Positions 1 through 10,979 are shown, numbered from the stretch's first letter. The stretch: DNA of 64,000 nt from Hippopus hippopus (GCA_946811185.2 OX328104.1:12597918-12661917), one strand, 5' to 3'. The notes: generated from the letters alone by a model not told the origin. Made by a program: numbers and translations.

Positions 1-207
1 GGGTAGGAAGCACTGAGCGACATCATTGCTCGCAACAGGAAGTCTGATAGTGGATCTAAACTGTCTGTTATTGTTTCTTTATGTGTGATTTATAAAAGTT
101 CTGGTTAAACCAGCACAGAATTTAGCAATAATTTTGGTTTTTTGTACTATTGATTGAAAACTTGCCCTTGAGTTGCCATGCAGTTTTTATTTTAACCCGT
201 TAAAACT
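1..207. other. No gene seen
   Basis: Unassigned AT-rich DNA. A short stretch near 43-75 looks like half of a worn MITE-A palindrome (AGTCTGAT...GGATCTA). Confidence 0.5.
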
Positions 208-435
208 TTAATCCTTTACCACACAGTCCCGAATTTTAACAATACTAAAGAAAAAGGCTTTTGAAACCATTGTGGGAAAAGGAGAAAATGCTGATAACCA
301 GCATTTTCTCCTTTTCCCACAATGTTTTCTACCCTATGAAGACAGAAATCATCATTTGCATTACATTTAATGTTTATTCTGAAAATGCTTTCAATTTGGT
401 CGAGTCCAAAATTTCGTCGTTTGGTAAAGAGTTAA
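208..435 (-). repeat. MITE-B copy, near complete
   Basis: TTAA lies at both ends (208-211 and 432-435). The inner termini are worn forms of CTCTTTACCAAAC and its complement. The centre is a perfect hairpin with 26-bp arms at 268-293 and 299-324 and a 5-base loop. No coding capacity is visible, so this is a non-autonomous DNA element. Confidence 0.75.
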
Positions 436-518
436 AAAGAAAAACTTCTTGAAAATCTGATAGTGTTTTATGTCTTTTTGAGGAGACATCCGCTTCTCTT
501 TACTGCAAACGCATCTAA

Positions 519-737
519 ATAACCCTTTAACTGCTGAATAACTATAAAGAAAAAAAGTCAAGTCAAAAATATAGAAAAAAGAACAAAATGTGGTGATTTA
601 AAAGATCTTTTCGCAGACAAATTTCACCGTAGCAAATAGTGTAGATCTAAGATCAGACTGTACGTTTTGTGCGGTCTAATCTTGATCTACACTGCCAGCA
701 AAAGCACCTTTGGTCGAGCCGAGCAGTTTAGGGATTT
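519..737 (-). repeat. MITE-A copy, divergent
   Basis: The left end reads TAACCCTTTAACTGCTGAA and the right end has AGCAGTTTAGGG. The palindromic core at 639-696 carries GATCAGACTG and its complement with several mismatches. This is an old copy. Confidence 0.65.
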
Positions 738-833
738 AGACTGCGAACAAACAACAGCAGCTCTAATGCCGTCAATGTGGACTCGGGCTAGCCTTTTGGA
801 GCGTCTGATCTTCAGTGTTTAGTATTTTTCACT

Positions 834-1200
834 TTAATCTTTTACCACACAATCCCGAATGCTAACAATCCCTACGGAGAGGGCTTTTAAATCATTGTGA
901 GAAAAGGAGAATATGCTGGTAAACAGCATTTTCTCTTTTTCTATCAAAATTTTCTACCTTTTCTATCACACATCTTACAACTTGGACCACATTTAATATA
1001 TCGTTTATAAATGAGCCGTGCTCTGGCAAAAGGGGGCTTAATGCATCTCCGTGATGCATGATGCCAAGCAAGTCATCACATGGTCATGGACCCATAAAGT
1101 CCATTTTGTGTAACAACCGACTGAATCATGCGGTAGACTGGTCCTTTGACATATATGGATTTGGACCAGTCTAAAATCTTGTAGTTTGGTAACGAGTGAA
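834..1200 (-). repeat. MITE-B copy split by a MITE-C insertion
   Basis: The left half, with its hairpin, runs to about 1010. The right terminus (GTAGTTTGGTAACGAGTGAA) reappears after 1160. The sequence between is MITE-C, which therefore inserted later. Confidence 0.6.
1011..1160 (+). repeat. MITE-C fragment nested in MITE-B
   Basis: It starts with the family terminus GAGCCGTGCTCTGGCAAAAG, followed by ATGCATCTCCGTGATGCATGAT. It stops after CCTTTGACAT, before the GC hairpin. Confidence 0.65.
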
Positions 1201-1282
1201 CAGACAGAGAAATTAATTGATTAAAGATCAATGTGTTAGTCTAGAAGTTAACAGATAAAACTAGGAAAGGATCTGTGCATAT

Positions 1283-1499
1283 GCACCCTCAACCTGCAAA
1301 GTAACTTAAATGAAACTTTCAAGCCAACAGTAAAAATCCAGATGCTGCTGTATCAAAGTTTGTTTTTTTTTGGAAAAAAAATATCTCCTTATCGGACAGT
1401 GTAGATCCAAGATCAGACTGCACGTTCTGTGCAGTCTGATCTTGATCTACACTGTCCGCAAAACGGGTCCTTGAGTTGAATTCAGCAGCCTAAGTAATA
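1283..1499 (-). repeat. MITE-A copy
   Basis: The family flanks (ATGAAACTTTCAAGCC, ATATCTCCTTATCGGACAG) surround the palindromic core at 1393-1457. The end reads CAGCAGCCTAAG. Confidence 0.8.
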
Positions 1500-1720
1500 A
1501 AAGATGAAGCGATACACGTGTTCTCTTTAAAGATTTTAAGACATGCAAATACGCATTCAGTATTGAATAAGCCACAGCTTAATCGTGCTTCATTTATCGT
1601 TTAACGTGTTTAATGCTTGATCATCTTTTCTCAGCTTTTACGAAATTTAATTATCAAAGCCTTTCATACAGGTCTGTATTTTGATAAAACTGAATTATAC
1701 GTCTGGCTTGGTTGTATCGT

Positions 1721-1925
1721 GTCTAATAGAGTTTTCAGCATTGTTTCGGTTTTATCGCGGCGGCCAGCGCACCTATCCATGCTATCTTGTATTTTCTTTT
1801 ACCAGTATTTTGAAAAATATTCTTCCTAAGCCAGTGGCTGCTTTCCTGCATAACGGTAACAATGAAAGAACGATCAGCGGTGAGAAGGGAATTGATCCTG
1901 TCGCATTGATTATCATCAATCTACG
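1721..1925 (-). repeat. tRNA-derived SINE, 5'-truncated
   Basis: On the minus strand it carries the SINE body of family 1: GATAGTCATTG-like, CTGACC-like, the GAAAGAATATT block and the GGATAGGTGCRCTGGCCGCC block. It lacks the tRNA head. It sits directly beside another copy in the same orientation. Confidence 0.65.
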
Positions 1926-1931
1926 GGTTTA

Positions 1932-2245
1932 TTGATTGTATTGATTGTATTGGGTTTAACGCCGTTTTCAACAATATTTCAGTTACATCGCGGGGGCCAG
2001 TGCACCTATCCATGCTTTCCTGGAGTTTCTTTTACTACTACTCCGCACAATATTCTTTCCGAGCCACTGACTGCTTTCCCACATAACCATTGTCAAAACA
2101 ATGGTCAGCGGTGGAAATGGGAATGAATCCTGTCTCAATGACTATCATGAATCCTCGGAAAGAAATTGGCCGAGCCGGGAATCGAACCAGCGACCTCCTG
2201 TTCTCAAGTCCTGTACGCTACCGACTGACCTACCGGGGCTCGGCC
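1932..2245 (-). repeat. tRNA-derived SINE, family 1, near full length
   Basis: On the minus strand it begins with a tRNA-like head: a box-A-like GTAGGTCAGTCGGTAGCG and a box-B-like GGTTCGATTCC. The family body follows, ending in AACGGCGTTAAAC and an AATC-rich tail. It would be transcribed by RNA polymerase III and mobilised by a LINE. Confidence 0.85.
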
Positions 2246-2275
2246 ATTAATTTTTGGGAGAAAAAAGTGGAAGGG

Positions 2276-2346
2276 CTTGGGGGTTCGGACATGTGACCCC
2301 CTGGTTTCAAGCCCTCTACGTTATCGACTGAGCTATCGAGCTCGCC
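2276..2346 (-). repeat. tRNA-like head of another SINE
   Basis: On the minus strand it reads TAGCTCAGTCGATAACG (box A) and later GTCCGAACCCC (box B-like). No SINE body follows, so it is either a fragment or a decayed tRNA pseudogene. Confidence 0.5.
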
Positions 2347-2365
2347 GATCTCAAAATTAGGGTAA

Positions 2366-2560
2366 GAGCCATGCTCTGTGGAATGCATCCGCAAAGAATA
2401 TTGACCTAGGTCAGCCTATGCAGCCCGCGCAGGCTAACTTGAGTCGAAACATTTTGCTATTGGTGAATTTTCTGCAGCTCAAATGCCCAGTTGACCTTAT
2501 GATTCACTTGCTTGTTTGACAAAATGGTTTTATTTTTGTCGATCATCCTGATTTTAAGCA
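2366..2560. repeat. MITE-C copy, damaged
   Basis: The GAGCCATGCTCTG terminus, a worn GC hairpin (GACCTAGGTCAGCC...GGCTAACTTGAGTC) and the TTTTCTGCA...CCAGTTGACCTTATGATT block are present. Confidence 0.6.
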
Positions 2561-3528
2561 AAAAAACCACGCATCTTTTGGTTTCGTATATGTATCAAAA
2601 ACCCATTTTTAGATCTCCATTCCCTTCGATATCCCTTGTTCCAAATAGGTTTCAATTTGTTTTACAATGAGCACAAAAACGCTTGATTTAGTCAAGCCTC
2701 ATTTTTGGCATTAAAAGCTCGTATGTCTAAGGAGTATGAATGACCATAATTTTCTGACAAACAGTTTAATTTAACGTAGCAGGAAAAGCTGCTGTTCAAA
2801 AAATCTTACAAGATGATAAAGCAAAACTCTCACTTATTTAGTGTAAGCAAGTATGCATTATGTCGCAGAGGTTTGGGGGTCCACAATTTTTAGTAATACT
2901 GACATACTGTAATGCATAGGAAATTTCTGTTGTATATTTCAGGAGTAAAAATTCAAACAGCAGTCCATTGACTATCTAACTCGAGTTTTGAACAGATCAC
3001 GTTTATCTGTCTATAAATACTTGAGAGTTATTGAAAGCAATCTGGCAAATCTGTCTATGTGTTGTTAATTATAGTGGATTACTATCAGTTAAATTCTAAA
3101 ACTCTTCCAAATGCAAGACCTCAGTTTATAAATCTGCATTTATACTAAGTGTACATAGTTCAGGAACTGAACAAGCCAGGAGAAAAATTCTAAGAATCTA
3201 TACACTTATGTTGATACATTATACTATACGCAAAGCTCTATTCTCAGATATAAATTATTTATAGAGACTGTAATGTAGCATATTTACTTTCATGAACAAT
3301 TGCAGTAGCAGCAGCAACAACAACAACAAACATGCTTAATATATATATATTTGTATGGCGCAAAGCGACGTGGTTTCTGATCGTTGACCTTTCCGAAATG
3401 TTCTGAGTGTTAATTCGTCCAATGTTTAGTGATACATTCTATATATAGTAGTGAGCCTTGAAGATGGAGTAGTTGCGTCTTTTTCATTAACTAAAGCAAA
3501 TGTATCCATATATATCATCTGTTATCTA
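2561..3528. other. No gene seen; AT-rich DNA
   Basis: There is no convincing ORF or repeat-family member. A short CAA run lies near 3311-3331 and an AT run near 3340-3350. Confidence 0.5.
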
Positions 3529-3750
3529 TTAACCCTTTGGCTGCTGCGCGCGACTCACTGACCTTTTGCGGACAGTGTAGATCAAGATCAGACTGCACAG
3601 AACGTGCAGTCTGATCTTGGATCTACACTGTCCGATAAGGAGATGTCTTTTCTCCAAAAATACCTTTCAAACAGCAATATTTAGGTGTTTACTATCGGCT
3701 TGAAAGTTTCATTTTTTTTTTTTTTTTTTATTTAGCAGGATAAGGGTTAT
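3529..3750 (+). repeat. MITE-A copy, full length
   Basis: It has TTAA plus CCCTTTGGCTGCTGCGCG on the left and GCAGGATAAGGGTTA on the right. The core at 3569-3634 is an almost perfect palindrome centred on GCACAGAACGTGC. The TTAA target and CCC...GGG ends match the piggyBac convention. No ORF is present. Confidence 0.85.
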
Positions 3751-4864
3751 GGGCTCAAACGATTAACTCTTTCGTCACAACTACACAATTTCAATTTTGT
3801 GAGGTCGAAAAATAAAACACTACGGGTAATGCGAATGAACCAACACGGTTAAAGTCTAGAATCAAGTAGCAGAGTGTTGATACAAGATCAGACAGGCCCT
3901 TGTTCTGTCCAGCCTAGTCTTTATCTAGGCCGTCTGCTGAGAGCTACCTATGTCGCCTACCGCAGTAGATAACCTAATGACTAAATCATGATAGAATGGG
4001 TCTTCGTCATTGTGAGTTACCGATGATGATTTAGTTGTCAAAATTGTGGACCAAATCATCCGTCAAATTCTGCAATCAACCGAATTTTCTTCGACTGTCA
4101 GACGACAAGCAAATGTTTTTGTCTGTTACTTCCTTCCTATTACGTTAATGTATTCCTAAGCCATCATTCGCTTATGCAACAGTGAAATTTCTTCCTGATA
4201 CTAAAATACAGAGGAAGAGAACATTTCAAACAAACAAAGAATTTAATGAACTACATTCCTTTTAAAACAGGAAAACGACTTTCTTGTACAAAGAGTGTTT
4301 CAGATTTCATATATTCATTGCTTTTGACACGTAACAAAGATCACCTGAGATTCTTTCAGGTCTAGAGGTTGATTTTTTTTTAAAACAGACTAGTTTTATT
4401 CCAGTCTGAAACTATTAAAAGACATGACGCCCCCCCCCCCCCAAAAAAAAAATGTAAACACTTTGAGCATTTTAAGAAAAAGAGGAACAGCATTTTTCAA
4501 GCAGTTTCTCCATTTTCTCTCATTGTTTTCGACAGCTTTCTACGTTCTTATGTTATATCCATGCATTGGCGAGATGAATTGTGGGGACACAGAACATTAT
4601 GGTATCATTTCGATTGGTTACAATAACATGTACATATGTGTAAGGCAAAACCTTTTTGGCCCAGCATATTTCAATCCAGAACTACCGAGAAAAGGGAAGA
4701 AGAAAACCAATTACAGGATACATCACAAAATTGACAATTTCAATTTTACTTCTTCTGGCCTTAAACAAATTACATATATGCAAACAAAATAGATGAGTAC
4801 AACAATCCAGCGTACAACAACCACGTTACCTACATTAGATTATTACTGTAAACGAACATTTCTC
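3751..4864. other. No gene seen; repeat relics
   Basis: 3862-3945 is a very worn MITE-A-like palindrome (GATCAGACAGGC...GTCTTTATCTAGG). 4429-4442 is a poly-C run followed by poly-A. The open frame at 4424-4792 starts in this run and has no recognisable product. Confidence 0.45.
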
Positions 4865-5091
4865 TTATCCTTTGGCTATTAAGCGCGACTCACTGACCTT
4901 TGGCGGACATTGTAGATCAAGATCAGACTGCACAGAACGTGCAGTCTGATCTTGCATCTACACTGTCCGAGAAGGAGGTATTTTTCTACAAAAACTAAGT
5001 TTGGAGTAGCATTATTCGGGTTTTTACTATCGGCTTGAAATTTTGATTTAAGTTATTGATTTAACTTATTTGATTAGCAGGATAAGGGTTA
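4865..5091 (+). repeat. MITE-A copy, full length
   Basis: It ends in AGGGTTAA at 5091 and starts with TTATCCTTTGGCT. The core palindrome has one or two mismatches (GGACATTGTAG, CTTGCATC). Confidence 0.8.
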
Positions 5092-5119
5092 AAAAAAAAA
5101 CGGATTTTTGGATTTGGAA

Positions 5120-5245
5120 AGGTAGAAACATTGTGAAAAAAGGAGAAAATTATAGAAACCAGCATTTTCTCATTTTCCCACATTGTTTTCAAAAGCATTT
5201 TTCTTCATGGTCGTCAAAACACATGATTGTTCAGGAACGGGAAAA
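5120..5245 (+). repeat. MITE-B fragment
   Basis: It contains the hairpin (GAAAAAAGGAGAAAAT...ATTTTCTCATTTTCCCAC) and the adjoining TTCTTCATGGTCGTCAAAAC arm. The left terminus is missing. Confidence 0.6.
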
Positions 5246-5576
5246 ATAGAAAAGATGTGTTTACAAATCATTATCAAAAAGCATTGTTCTAATTCTGAAT
5301 TAAAGCCAAGTTTTGAATTCAGGAAAAAAAAAACACAGTGTTTAGCATTGTTAGAGAAGACGGTCCCTTGCCAACGATTCTATTGTAACATGACACAATA
5401 GTCCTTTCCCCTAAGGATTTGAGATTCGACTACCTTACACCACGCTGTCTGACAGAAATTCTATCGTGCAATGAACAATGAAGCCTAACATAGCTACTGG
5501 AGAAATCTCTAAACTTAAACAGTGGGACTTTGTTCCAATCATAGAATTTGTAGACTATGATAAGTATATGATATAG

Positions 5577-5840
5577 ATGAGCAATGCTTTGGTAAAAGGG
5601 GACCTACTGCATTTGCGAAAAGTATCGACCCAGGTCAGCCTGCGCAATTCGCGCAGGCTGACCTGGGCCGAAACTTTTCGCTATTGGTCAATTTTCTGTA
5701 TGTCCAAGGACCAGCCTACCCCATGATTAAGTCGCTTGTTTAAAAAAAAGTGGCTATTATGGGATTATAATTATGTGAAGGCTTGTTTGCTATAAAGTAT
5801 AACGGATATGCAGTAAGTCCCCTTTTGCCATAACATGGTA
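5577..5840 (-). repeat. MITE-C copy, near full length
   Basis: The GAGCAATGCTTTGG and CCATAACATGG termini are inverted relative to each other. The GC hairpin GACCCAGGTCAGCCTGCGC...GCGCAGGCTGACCTGGGCC is well kept. Confidence 0.75.
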
Positions 5841-5849
5841 TAGATAGTT

Positions 5850-5955
5850 ATCAACCCTGAGAGCGCTATCACATTTCTGTTGCGGACTGTCTAGATCACG
5901 ATAAAACTGCAATGAACTTTAAATCTGATGTTGAATATAAATTGTCTGATATTTA
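5850..5955 (+). repeat. MITE-A relic
   Basis: Only traces of the palindrome are left (TGCGGACTGTCTAGATCACGAT...AATTGTCTGAT). Confidence 0.35.
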
Positions 5956-6007
5956 ACGCAGGTACAGGGTTTGATGAAAATACCTTAACATTGCAGTATC
6001 TTTGTCT

Positions 6008-6216
6008 TTAACACTAATCCTGCTATATAAGTGAAAAGAAACTTTCAAACCGATAGAAAAATCGTAATAATGCTTTTTCAGACTTGTTTTTTGACGAAAT
6101 AAACTCCTTATCGGACACTGAAGATCTAAGATCAGACTTCACGTTCTGTGCAGTCTGATCCTGGTCTACACTGTCCGTAAATCGTCAGTAAGTCGCACTT
6201 AGCGGTCTAGGGGTTT
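6008..6216 (-). repeat. MITE-A copy
   Basis: TTAA at 6008-6011, the AAACTTTCAAACCGATAG flank and the core palindrome (GATCAGACTTCACGTTCTGTGCAG...) are recognisable. The right end is worn (GCGGTCTAGGGG). Confidence 0.7.
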
Positions 6217-6328
6217 GAAAATGTGCGTTTCATTTGTTTTGCAACTTAAGAGGTATAAAAGGGTACATGTTTTGGGGGTAGCTGTCTAAGTTACGTCATG
6301 GTGGTATACGTCTCGGATGAAATAGAGG

Positions 6329-6484
6329 ATATTTTTTTCTTTTTGGTGAAAGATCGAAATTTATTTCATCGAGTGAACATCATCGGTGATATTTTCACGA
6401 GTGGCTGCGCCACGAGTGAAAATATTACCGGTGATGTTCACGAGGTGAAATAAATTTCGATCTTTCACCGAAAAAAACAAATAT
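6329..6484. repeat. Long palindrome (MITE-G)
   Basis: A 156-bp near-perfect inverted repeat. The outer arms are TTTTGGTGAAAGATCGAAAT and its complement, and the centre is CGAGTGGCTGCGCCACG. A half copy, including the same downstream TTCATGCTTAAA flank, occurs near 8150-8230. Confidence 0.75.
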
Positions 6485-6625
6485 TCTATTCATTTCATGC
6501 TTAAACCCTTTTTGGGAGGAACTTACATAAAACACTTTCAAAATGCAGCTATGAGTATCTCTTACCGCCTTTTATCATTTTAAAAAGTTTTTTAAAAAGA
6601 CGTTTCAGATGGTCATAGCAGTACT

Positions 6626-6627
<2 letters not shown>

Positions 6628-6701
<74 letters not shown>
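6628..6701. repeat. (CT)37 microsatellite
   Basis: Uninterrupted CT dinucleotides. Confidence 0.95.
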
Positions 6702-6703
<2 letters not shown>

Positions 6704-6856
6704 GTTTGCGCTATGCGAGTACACGTAGAAATGATTGAGGATATTTTATTGACGCGATCGTCACTGATATTCTCAAAAGGAATCTCATGACAAATATTTC
6801 AGTGTGACTGACACATATGCACACAATAAGGGCATTCTTTCTGCTACCTTTGCCAT

Positions 6857-7060
6857 CTAACCCTTAGCCTGCGAAATAAGTTTCAAGTCGATAGTAAAAA
6901 ACCCAAATATTTTTATATCAAACTTATTTTTTTTGGAGAAGAATATCTCCTTATCGGACAGTGTAGATCCAAGATCAGACTGCACGTTTTGTGCAGTCTG
7001 ATCTTGATCTACATTGTCCGCAAAAGGTCAATGAGTCGCGCTTAGCAGCTAAAGGATTAA
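6857..7060 (-). repeat. MITE-A copy, full length
   Basis: It runs from CTAACCCTTAGCCTGCG to GCTAAAGGATTAA, with a core palindrome of the GCACGTTTTGTGC type. Confidence 0.8.
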
Positions 7061-7478
7061 TATAACCATCTAACACATTCACAGTAACATGTACGACACT
7101 TCTTCCTCCCCAGAATCCTAGAAACAGAATGTTGTTTGGCAAAGGGTTAAACTACGGATTCTCAAACGACTCATTACTAAATCATGGCCATCTATTTAAG
7201 TTATCGAAGATATTTCCTTTGACATTTGAAATAATTCGTAATCCAAATGATGTAAGATCCTTCAATCTTCAGAATACCTTCCCTGGGTGCCAATACCTGT
7301 TTTAGTGAAACTGGACCAAAATTGTTATAATCGTAAGATTTTTACATTTAAAATAAAGAGAAAAGGTTTAATTTGATTTTTGCGTCTCTTTATCGTTGCA
7401 ACCGGTTGCCCGTCATGGCGACGCCTTCAGACGGCTGTTAGTTATGATATAGGCAGGGGGATAATGTAACTCATCCTA
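7061..7478. other. No gene seen
   Basis: Unassigned AT-rich DNA without a recognisable coding region or repeat. Confidence 0.45.
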
Positions 7479-7792
7479 TGACCAGCCCTCATAACTCATT
7501 TGGTAGAGCGTAGGCATCATGAACGTGATGTTTTGGGTCACTTGAGGGTGTGGGTTCGATTCTCACGGCTGACCATCTAAAATTACTTAAAGTCTTACGG
7601 ATTAGACGTAAAATCGAGGTCCCGTGTGATGGTGCTATACACCGAGCACGTTAGAGAACCAGGCGTGACTTAGGACGAGTTTCGTTATGTATCTGCACTA
7701 TCCCCCGTGACAATACTAACAGTCTTTAGGGGGCGTCTCCCATATGGGCAACCGGTGGCGACGATGAATAAACACAAATTCAGTCAATCAAA
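7479..7792 (+). repeat. tRNA-derived SINE, third family
   Basis: The head has CATTTGGTAGAGCGTAGGC (box A-like) and GTGGGTTCGATTCTCACGGC (box B-like), forming a tRNA-like end. The body (GTGATGGTGCTATACACCGAG, GGGGGCGTCTCCCATATGGG) differs from family 1. The tail reads CAGTCAATCAAACCC. Confidence 0.6.
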
Positions 7793-8559
7793 CCCATCCT
7801 AATTTTCGTATGGTTCTTTAGCGTGCTCGTTGTATGGCACCGTCAGACGAGACCTAGGTTTTAAAGGCTCACCCGAACGACTATTAGTAATTTCTTTTTG
7901 GCCTGCCGTGGCAATCGAACCCAACCCCTCAAGTATCCCGAAGTTTGTCGATTACAAGTCTCGTGATCTATTACTTGAGCCAATCTGGCTGACAAAGGAA
8001 AATAGTTCGTGCTGTAGGTATCATACTAGCATCTTTGCAGGTCTGTATTCATCATTCATTCTTAGCCTTATTCTAAATTTAGAAAGTAATATAACTTCTG
8101 ATTGGCTAAACCATTCGGTTTAATATAAACTATTTGCAGAGCTATAACCTGTGATGTTCACGAGAAGAAATATATTTCGATCTTTCACCGGAAAAGGAAT
8201 TCTATCTATTTTATGCTTAAAACCCCTTTTTTTTGTTGGAACTTTCGTCAAAATCCAGTACGGTTGTTTTCGGTACTTCCCCGTGGCGTACCCCCTTCTA
8301 CATAAGAACTCATTACACTATTTCGTAAAGCGCAAGAAATGTAGGGTAAATGCGCGTAAATTATGTCATATTTCCTTCTGATTGAATGGCACGACCTGTT
8401 TACCTTGGTAACTAGTGCACGGTAACTACTGTTTCCTCCTTCAATTGAAGAGTAAGGACAAACGAAATATGTTTTTTTTCACTGGTCGTAACCATGCAAT
8501 ATCAAAGCATAATCCAGCAATATTTCTCGTTTAACTACCGAAAAACATGAGATGGGCGT
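7793..8559. other. No gene seen; MITE-H and MITE-G relics
   Basis: 8045-8130 carries the ATTCTTAGCCTTATTCTAAAT and CTGATTGGCTAAACCATTCGG blocks of MITE-H. 8150-8230 is one arm of the MITE-G palindrome. The rest is unassigned. Confidence 0.45.
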
Positions 8560-8813
8560 GCAACACGCGAAAAGGGACATTCGGATATTTGCGGAAACTG
8601 TCGTCTCGGATCAGCCTGCGCAGTCCGCGCAGGCTGATCCGAGACGACACTTTCCGACTTCATTCGATTTTGTCCTACAGTAGACTTGCGCAAAACAGAA
8701 AATTTATATAAGAACAGAAAGTGTAGTGTCGGATTAGCCTGCGCGGACTGCGCAGCCTGATCCGTACTACACTTTACGCAAATGTCCGGATACCCATTTT
8801 CACGTGTTGAAGG
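8560..8813 (-). repeat. MITE-D copy
   Basis: Termini carry GCAACACGCGAAAAGGG and its degraded complement. Two GC-rich hairpins of the form GGATCAGCCTGCGCAGTCC...GGCTGATCC are separated by about 60 bp. The spacer (GTCCTACAGTAGACTTGCGC) is in reverse orientation to the copies at 15.9 and 43.9 kb. Confidence 0.75.
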
Positions 8814-9178
8814 CCAAATAAAGACCCTGATTTCATGACTTAAATATCGCTCTTATTATTTTCCGTCAAGCTTTAGACCATTACCTATCGTGGGTGTTAC
8901 CGAGAAAGACGGTCGCGTTGACGTAAGTGATCGTCTTATTTTGAAGGAGTAAGAAGAAGGTTGAAGATGGATTAAGTCTATACCAGACGAAAAATGGTCG
9001 GCTCATGCATCTTGAAAGAGGTTGCAGATGACAGATTGAATGTGGCTCAAATGATGAGAGACCATCTACATGAAAGGCGCAATCTTATCCTGTATCACTG
9101 TTTAAAGATCTATCTTCCTAACATGTCTACCAAAACCGCTCTTCGGAAGTGCAGATATTCGTGTTGGTTGACATACAT
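8814..9178. other. No gene seen
   Basis: Unassigned DNA. Short frames here show no known motif. Confidence 0.4.
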
Positions 9179-9547
9179 TTTTATTATACTGCAAAGGAAT
9201 TTCTCGTGATCTGATTGGATAATATGCCCCGAACATATGTATCATGTACACTGGCAAAACCAACCTAAAAGCAGTTTCCCTTTCGGGAGCCCCGTATACA
9301 TGACTACACTTTCAACACTACATCCAAAATGGCGGCGTCGATCAAGATTAACATCAAGATTATGCACCAAACTGCACATTTTTCCAAGGTTTCAGTGACG
9401 TCAGTTCCCAGTGACATCAGTTTTCATTGAATTGGGGCACTCAGAAGGGAAATTCTACTTCGTCAGCGTACTCAATTTTTTAAACCAAAAAAACAGGTAA
9501 ATTTCGCTTAACACACATTGGAATGGTAAAACTTTGCAGTATAATAA
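9179..9547. repeat. MITE-F copy with TTTATTATACTGCAAA ends
   Basis: The sequence TTTATTATACTGCAAA occurs at the left end and its complement at 9531-9546, giving short terminal inverted repeats. The interior (CTGATTGGATAAT, ATCCAAAATGGCGGCGTCGAT, GGTTTCAGTGACGTCAGTT) recurs in a longer copy at 45.5-46.25 kb. Confidence 0.6.
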
Positions 9548-9554
9548 ATTCGTT

Positions 9555-9693
9555 GTACGGTCAGGTGGCAGGGGACTTGGAAACTTGTTCACAGCTGTGG
9601 TAAATCATGTCGCCACCTCGTCTTCGGCTCGGGCCGACATGATTCACCACAGCCGTGAACAAGTTTCCAAGTCCCCTGCCACCTGAACGTACA
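9555..9693. repeat. Long hairpin (MITE-E)
   Basis: Arms of about 55 bp begin GTACGGTCAGGTGGCAGGGG and end with its complement. The centre reads GCCACCTCGTCTTCGGCTCGGG. A second worn copy at 46257-46357 again lies directly right of a MITE-F copy, so E and F may be one unit. Confidence 0.65.
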
Positions 9694-9702
9694 ACTAATA
9701 AA

Positions 9703-9962
9703 GCCACGCTTTTGCAAAAGGAGGTTTAATACATCTCCGTGATGTAACATACCAAGTAACTTATCATATAATTATGGGTCCATAAAATGCATTTTAATAA
9801 AAATCGGCTCGATAATGAGGTAGAATGGACCTTGGACATGCAGAAAATTTACAACTGGCAAAACATTTTGACCCGCATCAGTTTGCGCAGACAGTCCACG
9901 TAGGCTGATATGGGTCGATACTTTTCGCAGATGCATTTAAACCCCCTTTCACAGAGCATGGC
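9703..9962 (+). repeat. MITE-C copy, near full length
   Basis: It runs from GCCACGCTTTTGCAAAAGG to CCCTTTCACAGAGCATGGC. The GC hairpin is worn (GACCCGCATCAGTTTGCGC...GGCTGATATGGGTC). Confidence 0.7.
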
Positions 9963-10119
9963 AAATTCAATTTATTTAACACGGTAAGATAGAGGAAAGC
10001 TGGTTTGACAATACTGCTTATTTGAAATTTACGACCAAACTAATAACTGCAGGACTATTAAACAGATGTTTGATAAAGCGTTCAATCGACTCGGTGTCTT
10101 ATGTCATGTGATGTAATTT

Positions 10120-10350
10120 TACATTAAATACCACGAAACCCCGTCTTTTAAGAACGTAAAAGGCGTTTTGAAAATTTCACATCGTTGGAAAAGGAGAAAA
10201 TGCTGGTAGCCAGCATTTCCTCCTTTCCCTACAGGATTTTCTAGCCGTTCAAAGACAAATTCTGTCATTTAACACACATCTCCGTAATCGTCTGCAAATG
10301 CTTTGAGTTTGGACCAGTAGGTAATCATGTTCGTCGCCCGGTTGAGGGTT
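10120..10350 (-). repeat. MITE-B copy, worn
   Basis: The hairpin GGAAAAGGAGAAAATGCTGG...CCAGCATTTCCTCCTTTCC is intact in outline. The outer termini are poorly kept. Confidence 0.6.
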
Positions 10351-10460
10351 GAAATGGGTTTTCTCTTACGCAGAACATGGAAGAGTTCACTCGGGATTTG
10401 ATACAAAACATTTTAACTTTGATGTGTAATCGTGTGTCGTATCTCCATCATGGGTCTGAG

Positions 10461-10690
10461 TTAACCCTTCACTTCACAATCCACATTTTTTATCAACCCC
10501 GAGAAAGAAAGCTGTTGAAAACATCGTGGGAAAAGGAGAAAATGCTGGTAACCAGCATTTTCTCCTTTTCCCACGATATTTTCTATCCAAGCAAAGGGAA
10601 ATTCCACTTTTTGAGCCACCTTAGATTTATCATCTGCAAATACTTTGAATTTTGACAAGTCTAGCAACTTTGTCGAATGGTAAAAAAAAA
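10461..10690 (-). repeat. MITE-B copy
   Basis: It begins at TTAACCCTTCACTTCACAATCC. It has a long hairpin (CGTGGGAAAAGGAGAAAATGC and complement). The end is worn at GTCGAATGGTAAAAA. Confidence 0.75.
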
Positions 10691-10736
10691 TAATAAAGTT
10701 TGGACATGTATACTATTAAAAGAGATACTAGTTTTG

Positions 10737-10965
10737 TTAACTCGTTACCAAACGACGAAATTTTAGATTTGTCCAAATTGAAGGTATTTGCAGAAGACAA
10801 AATAAATCTAAGTCAAACATTGAAATTTGTTTTTGGAAAAGAGGAAAATATATGGGCAAAGAATAAAATACTTGTTGTTAGGATTTTTCCCTTTTTCCAC
10901 GCTGTTTTCTACCCTGACTTCTTCCTCGGGTCGTTAAAACTCGGGATTGTTTAATAAAGGATGAA
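10737..10965 (+). repeat. MITE-B copy
   Basis: It begins at TTAACTCGTTACCAAACGAC and ends at ACTCGGGATTGTTTAATAAAGG. The internal hairpin is degraded (GGGCAAAGAATAAAATACTTG). Confidence 0.7.
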
Positions 10966-10979
10966 TCGAGACAGTAATT

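Noticed and set aside
3569..3634. microRNA precursor
   Set aside because: The hairpin is the repeated core of MITE-A with many copies; palindromy is explained by the element.
4424..4792. ORF of 122 codons
   Set aside because: Starts in a poly-C/poly-A tract and shows no domain or conservation signal.
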